Assembly (NCBI GenBank): GCA_016794615.1
Contig: JAEUJO010000111.1
Span: forward strand, 1 to 37,262
Direction of reading: 5' to 3'
DNA: 37,262 nucleotides
Source of the DNA: Pseudonocardia sp.
GTDB lineage: Bacteria > Actinomycetota > Actinomycetes > Mycobacteriales > Pseudonocardiaceae
Under the pieces are notes generated by a model, which was given only the letters and a program-made list of their open reading frames with translations, searched no databases and was not told the origin of the DNA. The translations under genes and the position numbers were made by a program. Of the stretch, positions 9,796-17,982 are shown piece after piece (within the stretch, counting starts at the first letter, position 1; each line of letters opens with the position of its first letter).

Positions 9796-9996
9796 GGGTC
9801 TCCTTCGACTCGGGGGGCGACCGCGGATCCGCTGCGGGGGCGCGATCCCGGAGGACGGTGGACACGGGTCGCCGGGCAACGGGTGTCACCGCCGGCGAGA
9901 TGGTCCTGCGGGGACGACCCGATTCTGCCACGTCGCGCTGCCCGCTCGTCCCGTCACGTCCTGGCCGCGCCTCGGCGGGCCCGGACATGCGGCCGG

Positions 9997-12144
9997 TCAG
10001 CCGACCTCCGGTGGGTCCAGGCGCACCCGGACCGGGTCGGGCGCCTTGCGCGCCGAACGCCCGGCCGCCACCGCGGCGAGCGCCGCCGCCAGCGCGCGGC
10101 CCTGCGCGCGCGGCACGCGCACCAGCGCCCGTTCGCGGGGCGGCGCAGCGGGGTCCGCGCCGTGTTCGGGGTCCAGCTCGACCGGGCCGAGCACCTCGAC
10201 GTCCGGGGGCTGCGGCCCGCCTGCGGTCCCGTCGCCGAGCAGGGTGTCGACGACCTCGGCCACGGCCGAGGCGGTGCCCTCCACCGACGCCATCCGCACC
10301 GCGGGCGGGAACCCGACCTCCGTCCGCGCCGCCAGCTCGGCGGCCGCGTGCCACGCCGGATCCCACCGGACAAGGGCCTGCACCGGCGGCAAGCCCGCCT
10401 CCGCGACGACCACCACCCGGCCCAGGCGTCCGCCGTCGGCGGCCGGCACCACCAGCGCCGCAGCACCCATCCAGCGCCGCAGGGTCTCCTCGGCCACCCG
10501 CAGGTCCGGGCGGGACAGCATCGCCCACCCGTCGAGCAGCAACGCCGCGCCGTACCCGCCCTCGGCGGGCGGCTCCGCACCGGGCGTGGCGACGACCAGC
10601 TCGGGCCTGCCGGGCACCCGGTCCAGCACCGGAACGCTGCCACCCGACGTGCGCACCGTCGCGCCCGGGAACGCGCGGCCCAGCTCCTCCGCGGTGCGCC
10701 CGGCCCCGACGACCCCCGCCCGCAACCGCTGCGACGCGCACACCGGGCAGCGGAACACCCGCTCCACCCGGCCGCACCATCGGCAGTGCGGCAGCCCGGC
10801 CCCGCCCGGGTCCGGCCGCTCCCCCGATCGACCCTGCGGCGGAGGGCCGCTCCCCGCAGGCGACGACGGGCCGCCGGGCGAGCCGGGCTCCCGCCGCGCC
10901 GCGCCGCTGCTCATGCCCAGCGGGCCGGCGCAGTGGCGGCACCGCGCGGTCTCACGGCACTGCGCGCAGGCCAACCACGGCAGGTACCCGGCCCGCGGCA
11001 CCTGCACCAGCACCGGCAGGCCCGCGGTCAGCGCGGCGCGCGCGGCCTCGAACGCCACGGCGGGCAGGCGGGCGGCGCCCTGGTCCGGGTCGCGCGCGAC
11101 CTGGTCGCCGGTCTCGTTCAGGGCCGTGATCCGGGGGGCCGCGGCACGGACGGTCGCCCGGTCCGCGACCACGTCACGGGCCCACCCCGACTCGACCAGG
11201 ACCTGCGCCTCCGCGGTGCGGGCGAACCCGCCCACGAGCAGCGCCGCACCGGCCGCGTGCGCACGCAGCACCAGTACGTCGCGGACGTGCGGGTACGGCG
11301 CGCGCGGCTCGGCGTGCAGGTCGTCGCCGTCGTCCCAGACGGCCAGCAGCCCCGGCCGGTCCAGAGGGGCGAACACCGCCGAGCGGGTGCCCACCACGAC
11401 CCGGGCCGCACCGCGCCGGACCGTCAGCCATCGCCGGTAGCGTTCGGCGGGCCCGAGCTCGGCGGTGAGCGCGACGACGTCGCGCTCCCCCAGCCTCGCC
11501 GTGCACGCCGCGTGCAGGGCGGCGACGTCGCGCTGGTCGGGCACCACGAGCAGGGCGCCCCGGCCCGCCCGGACGGTCGCGGCGGCGGCCTCGGCGAGGC
11601 GGTCGGCCCACGACTCGCCCGGCAGCGCCTGCCAGACCGCGTGCGCGGCCCGGCCCCCGGCCAGCGCGTCGAGCAACGCGGGCCCGCGAGGGTAGCGGGC
11701 CCAGCCCGGCGCCCCGTCGTCGCCCGGGATCTCGGCGTCACCGGGGGCGACCGGCGCCTCGGCCTCCACCCGCGCGTGCCGCGGGGGAACGGCCAGCCGC
11801 AGGACGTCCGCCAGCACCCCCGCGTACCGGTCGGCGACCGCCCGGCACAGGGCCGCGACCTCGGCCGTCAACACGGGTTCCGGCGACACCACCCTGTCCA
11901 CCCACGCCAGCCGCCCGGCGTGGTCGGTGTCGGCGACGCGCTCCAGCAGGAACCCGTCGACCAGCCGCCCGGCGAACCGGACCCGCACCCGCACCCCCGG
12001 CGCCGCCGCCTCGTCGAGGTGGGCGGGCACCCGGTAGTCGAAGGGCCGGTCGAGGTGGGCCAGCGCGACGTCCACGGCGACCCGGGCGACCGGCAGGGTC
12101 GCGGCAGGGCGCCACTCCCCCCGCGCGCGGGTCGCCCGCGTCAC
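9997..12144 (-). CDS. priA: Replication-restart protein PriA, helicase-degenerate actinobacterial form
   Basis: A 715-residue PriA-like protein. The N-terminal DNA-binding part (about 15-120) contains HLDRPFDYRVPAHLDE. The helicase core is recognisable, for example ARVVVGTRSAVFAPLDRPGL. However, the Walker A site reads ALPGESWADR where helicase PriA has GVTGSGKTEV. The DEEH box reads VWDDGDD. It therefore probably lacks ATP hydrolysis, as is known for actinobacterial PriA. The zinc-binding CXXC pairs remain (CAQC, CRHC, CRWC, CPVC). A Pro/Gly/Ser-rich insertion of about 45 residues lies between the second and third pairs. The start GTG 12144 has a strong GGAGGAGGAG just upstream. metK ends 28 bp upstream. 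Confidence 0.93.
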   Translation of the reverse strand: MTRATRARGEWRPAATLPVARVAVDVALAHLDRPFDYRVPAHLDEAAAPGVRVRVRFAGRLVDGFLLERVADTDHAGRLAWVDRVVSPEPVLTAEVAALCRAVADRYAGVLADVLRLAVPPRHARVEAEAPVAPGDAEIPGDDGAPGWARYPRGPALLDALAGGRAAHAVWQALPGESWADRLAEAAAATVRAGRGALLVVPDQRDVAALHAACTARLGERDVVALTAELGPAERYRRWLTVRRGAARVVVGTRSAVFAPLDRPGLLAVWDDGDDLHAEPRAPYPHVRDVLVLRAHAAGAALLVGGFARTAEAQVLVESGWARDVVADRATVRAAAPRITALNETGDQVARDPDQGAARLPAVAFEAARAALTAGLPVLVQVPRAGYLPWLACAQCRETARCRHCAGPLGMSSGAARREPGSPGGPSSPAGSGPPPQGRSGERPDPGGAGLPHCRWCGRVERVFRCPVCASQRLRAGVVGAGRTAEELGRAFPGATVRTSGGSVPVLDRVPGRPELVVATPGAEPPAEGGYGAALLLDGWAMLSRPDLRVAEETLRRWMGAAALVVPAADGGRLGRVVVVAEAGLPPVQALVRWDPAWHAAAELAARTEVGFPPAVRMASVEGTASAVAEVVDTLLGDGTAGGPQPPDVEVLGPVELDPEHGADPAAPPRERALVRVPRAQGRALAAALAAVAAGRSARKAPDPVRVRLDPPEVG

Positions 12145-12172
12145 CGCTCCTCCTCCGCCGGGTCGCGGAGGG

Positions 12173-13384
12173 TCACATGCCGAGGGCGGCCCTCAACGCG
12201 TCCGCGCGGTCCGTGCGCTCCCAGGGCAGGTCGACGTCCGTCCGCCCGAAGTGCCCGTACGCCGCCGTCGGCGCGTAGATCGGCCGCAGCAGGTCCAGGT
12301 CGCGGATGATCGCCGCCGGCCGCAGGTCGAAGACGTCGGTGATCGCGCTCTGGATCCGCAGCGGGTCGACCCGCTCCGTGCCGAAGGTCTCCACGAACAG
12401 CCCCACCGGGGCCGCCTTGCCGATCGCGTAGGCCACCTGGACCTCGATCCGGTCTGCCAGCCCCGCCGCCACGACGTTCTTCGCGACCCAGCGCATCGCG
12501 TACGCCGCCGACCGGTCCACCTTCGACGGGTCCTTGCCCGAGAAGGCGCCACCGCCGTGCCGGGCGAAGCCGCCGTAGGTGTCGACAATGATCTTGCGAC
12601 CGGTCAGGCCCGCGTCACCCATCGGGCCGCCGACGACGAACCGCCCCGTCGGGTTCACCAGCAACCGCACGTCCGAGCAGTCCAGCGGCAGCTCCGCGAT
12701 CTCCGGGCCCACCACCTGCTCGCGGATGTCCGGCGAGAGCATCCCGTCGAGGTCGATGTCCGCGGCGTGCTGGGTGGAGACCACGACGGTGTCCAGGCGC
12801 ACGGCCTTGTCGCCGTCGTACTCGATCGTCACCTGAGTCTTGCCGTCCGGCCGCAGGTAGGGCAGCACACCCTGCTTGCGCGCCTCCGTCAGCCGCCGGG
12901 CCAGGCGGTGGGCCAGCGCGATCGGCAGCGGCAGCAGCTCGGGGGTGTCGGTGTTCGCGTAGCCGAACATCAGGCCCTGGTCGCCGGCGCCCTGGCGGTC
13001 GATCTCGTCGGCAGGGTCCCCAGCCGACTCGACCCGGCTCTCGTAGGCGGTGTCCACGCCCTGCGCGATGTCGGGCGACTGCGCCCCGATCGCCACGTTC
13101 ACCCCGCACGACGCGCCGTCGAAGCCCTTCGCCGACGAGTCGTAGCCGATCTCCAGGATCCGGTCACGGACCAGCCCCGGGATGTCCACGTAGCCGCTCG
13201 TGGTGACCTCGCCCGCGACGTGCACCTGGCCGGTGGTCACCATCGTCTCCACCGCCACCCGGCTCAGCCGGTCCTGCTCGAGCAGCGCGTCGAGGATGCT
13301 GTCGCTGATCGCGTCACACATCTTGTCCGGATGACCTTCGGTCACCGACTCGCTCGTGAACAACCGTCGACCTGCATTCGCCAC
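12173..13384 (-). CDS. metK: S-adenosylmethionine synthetase
   Basis: A 403-residue enzyme making S-adenosylmethionine from methionine and ATP. It shows [16 protein letters not shown] at the N-terminus (ATP site), [12 protein letters not shown] (signature 1) and [16 protein letters not shown] (signature 2). I choose GTG 13384 ([13 protein letters not shown]): GGAG lies 6 nt upstream and the length matches relatives. ATGs at 13402 and 13396 are alternatives adding at most six residues. In mycobacteria metK follows coaBC directly; here an accessory block of about 3.3 kb separates them, so metK needs its own promoter. Confidence 0.96.
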   Translation of the reverse strand: MANAGRRLFTSESVTEGHPDKMCDAISDSILDALLEQDRLSRVAVETMVTTGQVHVAGEVTTSGYVDIPGLVRDRILEIGYDSSAKGFDGASCGVNVAIGAQSPDIAQGVDTAYESRVESAGDPADEIDRQGAGDQGLMFGYANTDTPELLPLPIALAHRLARRLTEARKQGVLPYLRPDGKTQVTIEYDGDKAVRLDTVVVSTQHAADIDLDGMLSPDIREQVVGPEIAELPLDCSDVRLLVNPTGRFVVGGPMGDAGLTGRKIIVDTYGGFARHGGGAFSGKDPSKVDRSAAYAMRWVAKNVVAAGLADRIEVQVAYAIGKAAPVGLFVETFGTERVDPLRIQSAITDVFDLRPAAIIRDLDLLRPIYAPTAAYGHFGRTDVDLPWERTDRADALRAALGM

Positions 13385-13420
13385 GCCGTGCTCCATCCTC
13401 ATCTGCGCTCAACCGGTCAA

Positions 13421-13499
13421 GAGCCTAATCCAGCGCCCGGCACCGGCTCCCGCGCCGTTGTCACGTGGGCCATCCGGTTCTCGTCACCGATGCTGTCAA
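13421..13499 (-). promoter_or_regulatory. metK: Candidate metK promoter region
   Basis: The minus strand has a perfect -35-like TTGACA (13499-13494) with CGGATG 17 nt later, and a separate -10-like TAGGCT (13426-13421) nearer the gene. Neither pair is complete, so the transcription start is uncertain. No S-adenosylmethionine riboswitch could be recognised in the leader. Confidence 0.3.
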
Positions 13500-13609
13500 G
13501 GTTACGGGTGCCCGGGAGGCCGCTCACCCACCGCGGTGTCCGCCCGCGTTCGTCACCACGTCCGGTGATCCGCGCCTCCTCCTCCCAGGGATGGCCCGCC
13601 GCTCAGGCG

Positions 13610-13825
13610 ATGAGCCCCGAAGTAGCTCTGCGTGACGTTGGCGATGCCGACGAGGTCGAGCGCCAGCCGTGCCCGTGGTGCGAGGTCCAGCCGGGCTCAC
13701 CGTGGCGAGCGGTCCGGCGCGGTCGCCAGCTCTACCGCATTGGCCGAGGGCCGGATGCGATATCGGCCGCCAGCAGCAGGGAGGCGTTCACGGTTGATCA
13801 CACATCGGCTGAAGCCACTTGCTGA
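13610..13825 (+). CDS. Possible small zinc-finger-like protein, degenerate
   Basis: A 71-codon plus-strand frame starting MSPEVALRDVGDADEVE and containing QPCPWCEVQPGSPWRAVRRG. This resembles the small actinobacterial zinc-finger pattern CPxCxxxPGxPCRxxxxGR, but the third cysteine is Trp and no clear histidine ligand follows. It lies alone between metK and the helix-turn-helix gene and overlaps the latter's 3' end by 38 bp on the opposite strand. It could be a decayed gene or chance. The rest of the 13385-13787 gap holds only the metK promoter region and a weak hairpin at 13749-13768. Confidence 0.25.
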   Translation: MSPEVALRDVGDADEVERQPCPWCEVQPGSPWRAVRRGRQLYRIGRGPDAISAASSREAFTVDHTSAEATC

Positions 13826-14711
13826 GCACCCAGCCACGCACCTTCGTCGAGCCCTCGGACTCCCCGTAGGACCAGGCCTTCCCCTTCTTCTTCTCGACCC
13901 GGAACACATCGCCCCAGCTGAGCGAGGCGAGCACCGCAGTCTCAGCCTTGGGTAGTGGGTCCCTCACCACGCTCAACGAGTCCGCACACACCGCACGGCG
14001 CACCGGCTCGGGTGAGGAGACGACAGGCGGGGCCGTGCGCGTCGGAGCGGCGACCGGGGCGACCGGGGCGACCGGGGCGACCGGGGCGACCGTGGGTGCT
14101 GGCACCTGTGCCCGAGCGGCAGCCGGGATAAGCGGACGTGCCGGCACGTCCGCTGGATCGTCAGCCGACAACCGGGAAAATCCCATGGCGCCGATCGCAC
14201 CCAGGGCCAGTATCGCCAGTCCGAGTGCGGCGACCCGCCGGGGAACCCTGCAAGATCGCCATACTGCCGGCAACCTCGACGGCTCGGGCCCGGTCGCCGC
14301 GGGGATGTCCAATTCGGTCGTGGCATTCAGCCCGACTGATGGCAGCTGCTCAGCTGGGTGTTCGCCATCGCAATTTGCAGCACTGGATCCGTTCGTGTTC
14401 GGGCGCGAGGAGAGAAGCCGCGCCTGATCCCATTGCTCCCATCGGCGCTCCCACGGCTGTTCGTCGAGCCGGAGAAGCCTGACCAATGCGATGAACAGCG
14501 GCTTCTCAGGCAGGCTCTTACGGTTGACCAGCCAGTCCTGCAAAGTGGTGTGAGCCGGTCCTTCGCTGGGAAACTGCCGGCGAAGCTCGGCCGCCAGGGC
14601 CCGCAGCGAAATCCTGTGCCGCACGCGCTGCTCCCGCAGCTCGTCCCAGCACCTTCTGGCCAGGCTCGCTGGATCGTCACCGAGGGGCGGTGAACGGTCA
14701 CGGCGGTGCAT
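13788..14711 (-). CDS. Helix-turn-helix / single-membrane-helix / extracellular SH3-like protein
   Basis: A 307-residue protein of three parts. Residues about 16-100 form an all-helical region with a helix-turn-helix-like stretch (ISLRALAAELRRQF followed by HTTLQDWLVNRKSLPEKP). Residues about 160-181 are one membrane helix preceded by basic RVPRR, which puts the N-terminus in the cytoplasm. After a Val-Ala-Pro linker (about 207-222), residues 242-304 look like a bacterial SH3-type domain (GDVFRVEKKKGKAWSYGE, then VRGWVLSKWLQPMC). It is bracketed by Cys242 and Cys304, a likely disulfide. ATG 14711 is chosen for its GAGGTGG 5 nt upstream; the frame extends to 14873. Codon use is less GC-biased than in neighbours. 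I infer a trans-envelope sensor or regulator. It is divergent from the secreted-protein gene at 15335. Confidence 0.7.
   Translation of the reverse strand: MHRRDRSPPLGDDPASLARRCWDELREQRVRHRISLRALAAELRRQFPSEGPAHTTLQDWLVNRKSLPEKPLFIALVRLLRLDEQPWERRWEQWDQARLLSSRPNTNGSSAANCDGEHPAEQLPSVGLNATTELDIPAATGPEPSRLPAVWRSCRVPRRVAALGLAILALGAIGAMGFSRLSADDPADVPARPLIPAAARAQVPAPTVAPVAPVAPVAPVAAPTRTAPPVVSSPEPVRRAVCADSLSVVRDPLPKAETAVLASLSWGDVFRVEKKKGKAWSYGESEGSTKVRGWVLSKWLQPMCDQP
14051..14095 (-). repeat. 9-bp tandem repeat encoding a (Val-Ala-Pro)n linker
   Basis: CGACCGGGG is repeated four times and followed by a variant CGACCGTGG. It is in frame with the membrane protein and encodes its extracytoplasmic stalk. 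Confidence 0.9.
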
Positions 14712-15334
14712 CGTGCCACCTCGGAACGACTCGCCTCTGCTCGGGTTCCACCCGATCGCGATGTACGGCTTCGTCCGAGGCTGTTCGGGCCTATCCGATA
14801 TCCGTCGTCCCACCGGGTCATGATCAGCAGGCGGGGAGCCGTCATGACGCCTCATCTTGGCGCCGATCCGCACATAGGTCGGTGGTGGGCCACCGCAGCG
14901 ACCGCTGTACGGGTGTGTACGTGCAGCGTACGGGACTGTTCGAGGTTGTCCGGACTGGCTCGAACGGGTTGACCGACCACTGCTCCCACGACCACGCTGA
15001 TGCCACCGACCCCGACGCTCTCACCGCAAGCTCCCCGCTACCACCGGACCGCGGTCCGCGAGCCATCACCTCCGCTCACAAGTGACCGGGTCTGCGCGGA
15101 CCAGATTTGACCCTGGCGACGTGAAGCCAGTCAAACGTAGCGCTTGTGTGTACGGAGCTGAACCATCTGCAGGACGCGTGACCCGCTCGCCTGCACGGCC
15201 CCCTTGTTCGCTACGGCCAACTCGAGTTTCGCGTGGTCGTGGCCTCACTGGCGGAAGCCGCTCACCTTTACCCAAGCATCCCCACGGTCATCGCAACACA
15301 TGATGGGCCACCAGGCCCGAGAAAGGACTGCACC
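14712..15334 (+). other. Divergent intergenic region, no convincing gene
   Basis: These 623 bp separate the divergent helix-turn-helix gene and the secreted-protein gene, so promoters for both should lie here. Several frames are open but have neither family resemblance nor ribosome-binding sites. Around 14907-14937 the sequence GTACGGGTGTGTACGTGCAG is followed by CGTACGGGA, giving repeated GTACG words that could be an operator. No clear -35/-10 pair was found. Confidence 0.4.
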
Positions 15335-15652
15335 ATGAGGTCTCTGTTCAAGCGACTGGCTGTCGCTTCGGCCACCATCGGAGTGCTGACATCTGGCATG
15401 GTCCTGACCGGTACGTCGCAGGCTCTAGCGGAACCATGCGGCCTCTACTACACGACCGGCAGCGTTCCCGCACTTCATCTCACGACGGTGTTCTACAGCA
15501 TTCGAAACTGTCACAACTTCACGGTGAAGCGAAAGCTGGATATTGCTGGAACCACCGACGAACCGTGCCTCACCCTCGGTGCCGGGCAGACAGTCTCGAG
15601 AAAGCGCCTCATCGCGGAGTGGGCAGGTGTGAGGGGCATGAAGCGCTGCTAG
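15335..15652 (+). CDS. Small secreted four-cysteine protein, tendamistat-like cysteine pattern
   Basis: A 105-residue precursor. The start ATG 15335 has GAAAGGA 7 nt upstream. Residues 1-32 form a clear Sec signal peptide (MRSLFKRLAVAS, a hydrophobic core, then SQALA before EPC). The mature part of about 73 residues has exactly four cysteines (35, 59, 78, 105). Spacings between the last three, and the local pattern C-x3-TVK, PC-x5-GQ and a terminal C, recall the streptomycete alpha-amylase inhibitor tendamistat, which has four cysteines in two disulfides. The inhibitory Trp-Arg-Tyr loop is absent, so amylase inhibition is not implied. It is probably an exported, disulfide-bonded beta protein of unknown target. 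A terminator-like hairpin follows at once. Confidence 0.75.
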   Translation: MRSLFKRLAVASATIGVLTSGMVLTGTSQALAEPCGLYYTTGSVPALHLTTVFYSIRNCHNFTVKRKLDIAGTTDEPCLTLGAGQTVSRKRLIAEWAGVRGMKRC

Positions 15653-15662
15653 ACGGTATGGA

Positions 15663-15706
15663 GGTCCGGGCTGGGGCCTCGCCAAGAGAACTCCCCACCC
15701 CGGACC
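15663..15706 (+). terminator. GC-rich hairpin after the secreted-protein gene
   Basis: GGTCCGGGCTGGGG (15663-15676) pairs with CCCCACCCCGGACC (15693-15706), a 14-bp stem with one mismatch and a 16-nt loop, starting 10 bp after the stop codon. There is no U-tract, as is common in actinobacteria. Confidence 0.65.
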
Positions 15707-15795
15707 CCACATCCTGGCCCGTACCCGCCGGTCACCGGCGTGTCGTGGGCTCAACCAACCGATCTTGTTGAGATCACCTTACTGGAGGCCACCTC

Positions 15796-16635
15796 ATGCC
15801 TGATGCCCCTCAGCGACGGCGGTTTGTCAGCCCGGCACTGCTCCTCGCCATTCTGCTGTGCTTCTTCCTGCCCTTCTTCTCCGTGTCCTGCACGGCTGGT
15901 GTAGGTCAGATGAGGGCCACGGTGACCGGCATGGATCAGGTCTTCGGTGGGGAGCCCGAGTACACCGGATTCCGACCACCTCCCACCGCGCAGGGAACGA
16001 CCGCGGTTGCCGAGCAGAACAGCCGGGTCTCCCCACCGGCGTTGATCGGGTTCGCCGCGATCGTTGTCGGCATCGGCGTCGGTCTGGGCTTGCCACGAGC
16101 GAGGGCCCGCTGGATGGCCGGCGCGGCTACGAGCGGGATCGCCCTGGTTGCCGTGGTGGTCAATCAAGTGATGGCCCACGACAGAGCGCAGGAGGCGCTC
16201 GGCGGGGTCGGGTCATCCTTCCGGTCGCAGCTCGGTAACAATCCGATCTTTGGCCGGTCGATCCCGACGTCGATGTTCGAGCTCGATGACGAATCTGGGT
16301 TCTGGGTCGTCACGGTGCTGCTCGCCGTTGTCCTCGCGTACAACGTGTATGAGGTCGTAGTTTCGAGGCGCGGGTCGAACCGCCCGGAACTGGCTGCGGG
16401 CTGCGCCGGTGTACCGCAGACGCCGCCGGTGCAGTCCGGGCGCACTGGTGCTGGTGGATGGCCGCAAGCTGCGCCACCGCGGCAGCACAGCAGTCAACCG
16501 ACAGATGCCTGGCCCGCGCCGCAACATCCGCAGCCAGACCCGCAAGATCCGGCTCCGGGATACCCGGCCGGCGACAGGCAGCCCCCGCATCAGCCACCGC
16601 CTGCGATGCCGGGCTACCCGCCGAGCCAGGCCTGA
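15796..16635 (+). CDS. Four-helix membrane protein with Pro/Gln-rich cytoplasmic tail
   Basis: A 279-residue protein of unknown function. Predicted membrane helices lie at about 13-31, 81-99, 106-125 and 168-188. The first loop (32-80) would be outside, following a basic N-terminus (PQRRRF). Residues about 195-279 are dominated by Pro, Gln, Ala and Gly (for example HPQPDPQDPAPGYPAG), a disordered cytoplasmic tail like those of many actinobacterial membrane proteins. The ATG has GGAGG 7 nt upstream. It lies 143 bp after the secreted four-cysteine gene, beyond that gene's hairpin, so it may have its own promoter. It converges with coaBC. No family is recognised. Confidence 0.75.
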   Translation: MPDAPQRRRFVSPALLLAILLCFFLPFFSVSCTAGVGQMRATVTGMDQVFGGEPEYTGFRPPPTAQGTTAVAEQNSRVSPPALIGFAAIVVGIGVGLGLPRARARWMAGAATSGIALVAVVVNQVMAHDRAQEALGGVGSSFRSQLGNNPIFGRSIPTSMFELDDESGFWVVTVLLAVVLAYNVYEVVVSRRGSNRPELAAGCAGVPQTPPVQSGRTGAGGWPQAAPPRQHSSQPTDAWPAPQHPQPDPQDPAPGYPAGDRQPPHQPPPAMPGYPPSQA

Positions 16636-16728
16636 CGATCGGTCTCGGTACTGCCGCACTTCGGCCGTCGTTGCTCCTCATCGCGATCCCGCCGCAACCG
16701 ACGTCGCGGTGATGGGGGCCCGACCCGG

Positions 16729-17961
16729 TCAGGAGGGGCGGGCCAGCCGCGCGGCGACGGCGTCCCACACGCGCGACGCGAGCAGCCCCTTCGATCCCGT
16801 CGGCAGCTCGGCCTCACTGCCGTCCGCGCCGAGCAGCCAGCCGGCGTTGTCGAGGACCTCGAACGCGCGGCCGTCACCGACGGCGTTGACCACCAGCAGG
16901 TCCGCCCCCTTCCGGGCGAGCTTGGCCCGGCCGTGATGCAGGACGTCGCCGGTGTCGTCGCCGGTCTCGGCGGCGAACCCGACGACCACCTGCCCGGGCG
17001 GCCGCGTGGCGGTGAGCTCGACGAGGATGTCCGGGTTGCGGGTCAACACCAGCGGCTCGGGGTCCGTCGACCCCTTCTTGATCTTGTTGGCGGCGAACGT
17101 CGCCGGGCGGAAGTCGGCGACCGCCGCGGCCATCACGACCGCGTCGGCGTCCTTCGCGGCGGCGAGCACCGCCTCGCGCAGCCCGCGTGTCGAGCCGGCG
17201 CGCACCACGTCCACCGCTGCCGGATCGATCAGGTCCGCCGTGTGCGCGGCGACCAGCGTCACCGACGCTCCGCGCTGCGCCGCGACGCGGGCCAGCGCGT
17301 AACCCTGCCGGCCCGACGACCGGTTCCCGAGGAACCGCACGGGATCGAGCGCCTCGCGGGTACCCCCCGCCGAGACGACCACCCGCCGGCCCGCGAGGTC
17401 ACGCGGCAGCGCGTCGGGCCGCTCCAGCAGCAGCCGGGCGAACTCGGCGATCTCGGCGGGCTCGGGCAGCCGACCGGGACCGGTGTCACGGCCGGTGAGC
17501 CGCCCCGAGGCCGGCTCCATGACCACGGCGCCGCGGCGGCGCAGCAGCGCCACGTTGTCCTGCGTGGCCGGGTGCTCCCACATCTCGGTGTGCATCGCGG
17601 GGACGAACAGCACCGGGCAGCGGGCCGTCAGCAGCGCGGCGGTGAGAAGGTCGTCCGCACGGCCGGCCGCGGCGCGCGCCAGCAGGTCCGCCGTCGTCGG
17701 CGCGACGACCACGAGGTCCGCCTCCTGGCCGAGCTTGACGTGCGGGACCGCCGGGACGTCCGCGAACACCCCGGTGTGCACCGGCTGCCCGGAGAGCGCC
17801 TCGAACGTGGCGGCACCGACGAACTCCAGCGCCGACACCGTGGGCAGCACGCGGACCGCGTGGCCGGACTCGGTCAGCCGCCGGAGCAGCTCGCACGCCT
17901 TGTACGCGGCGATCCCGCCTGCGACACCGAGCAGGACGCGGGGGGCGACAGCCTCGGTCAC
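16729..17961 (-). CDS. coaBC: Bifunctional phosphopantothenoylcysteine decarboxylase / phosphopantothenate-cysteine ligase
   Basis: A 410-residue coenzyme A biosynthesis fusion. The flavin-dependent CoaC domain (about 8-190) opens RVLLGVAGGIAAYKA and has VPHVKLGQ with the catalytic-type histidine. The usual PAMN motif is PAMHTEMW here, and the usual ACGDxGxGRM segment reads LTGRDTGPGRL without its cysteine. The CTP-dependent CoaB domain (about 190-405) has VVSAGGTREALDPVRFLGNRSSG, AAVADFRP and NKIKK. The order gmk-rpoZ-coaBC is conserved in actinobacteria. rpoZ ends 21 bp upstream, so these are likely one transcript. Confidence 0.96.
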   Translation of the reverse strand: MTEAVAPRVLLGVAGGIAAYKACELLRRLTESGHAVRVLPTVSALEFVGAATFEALSGQPVHTGVFADVPAVPHVKLGQEADLVVVAPTTADLLARAAAGRADDLLTAALLTARCPVLFVPAMHTEMWEHPATQDNVALLRRRGAVVMEPASGRLTGRDTGPGRLPEPAEIAEFARLLLERPDALPRDLAGRRVVVSAGGTREALDPVRFLGNRSSGRQGYALARVAAQRGASVTLVAAHTADLIDPAAVDVVRAGSTRGLREAVLAAAKDADAVVMAAAVADFRPATFAANKIKKGSTDPEPLVLTRNPDILVELTATRPPGQVVVGFAAETGDDTGDVLHHGRAKLARKGADLLVVNAVGDGRAFEVLDNAGWLLGADGSEAELPTGSKGLLASRVWDAVAARLARPS

Positions 17962-17982
17962 GACACCCGACCGCCCCGCGGG

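Noticed and set aside
9271-12309. Long plus-strand frame antisense to def and priA
   Set aside because: Same reason: a third-position GC artefact over well-supported minus-strand genes.
13320-13384. Similarity of the metK 5' end (ACGAGCGAGTCGGTGACCG) to the dispersed repeat
   Set aside because: It encodes the universally conserved TSESVTEG of MetK and lacks the rest of the repeat, so the likeness is coincidental.
13385-13610. S-adenosylmethionine riboswitch upstream of metK
   Set aside because: No SAM-I or SAM-II/IV core elements could be recognised in the leader.
14051-14095. Short tandem array considered as a CRISPR
   Set aside because: Units are 9 bp with no spacers and are in frame with a protein linker; no cas genes are present.
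14706-15085. Plus-strand frames in the divergent intergenic region
   Set aside because: They lack ribosome-binding sites and recognisable domains and overlap the 5' end of the helix-turn-helix gene.
13385-16728. Mobile element boundaries (terminal inverted repeats, att sites) around the accessory block
   Set aside because: No transposase, integrase, tRNA or matching flanking repeats were found; transfer is suggested only by composition and gene order.
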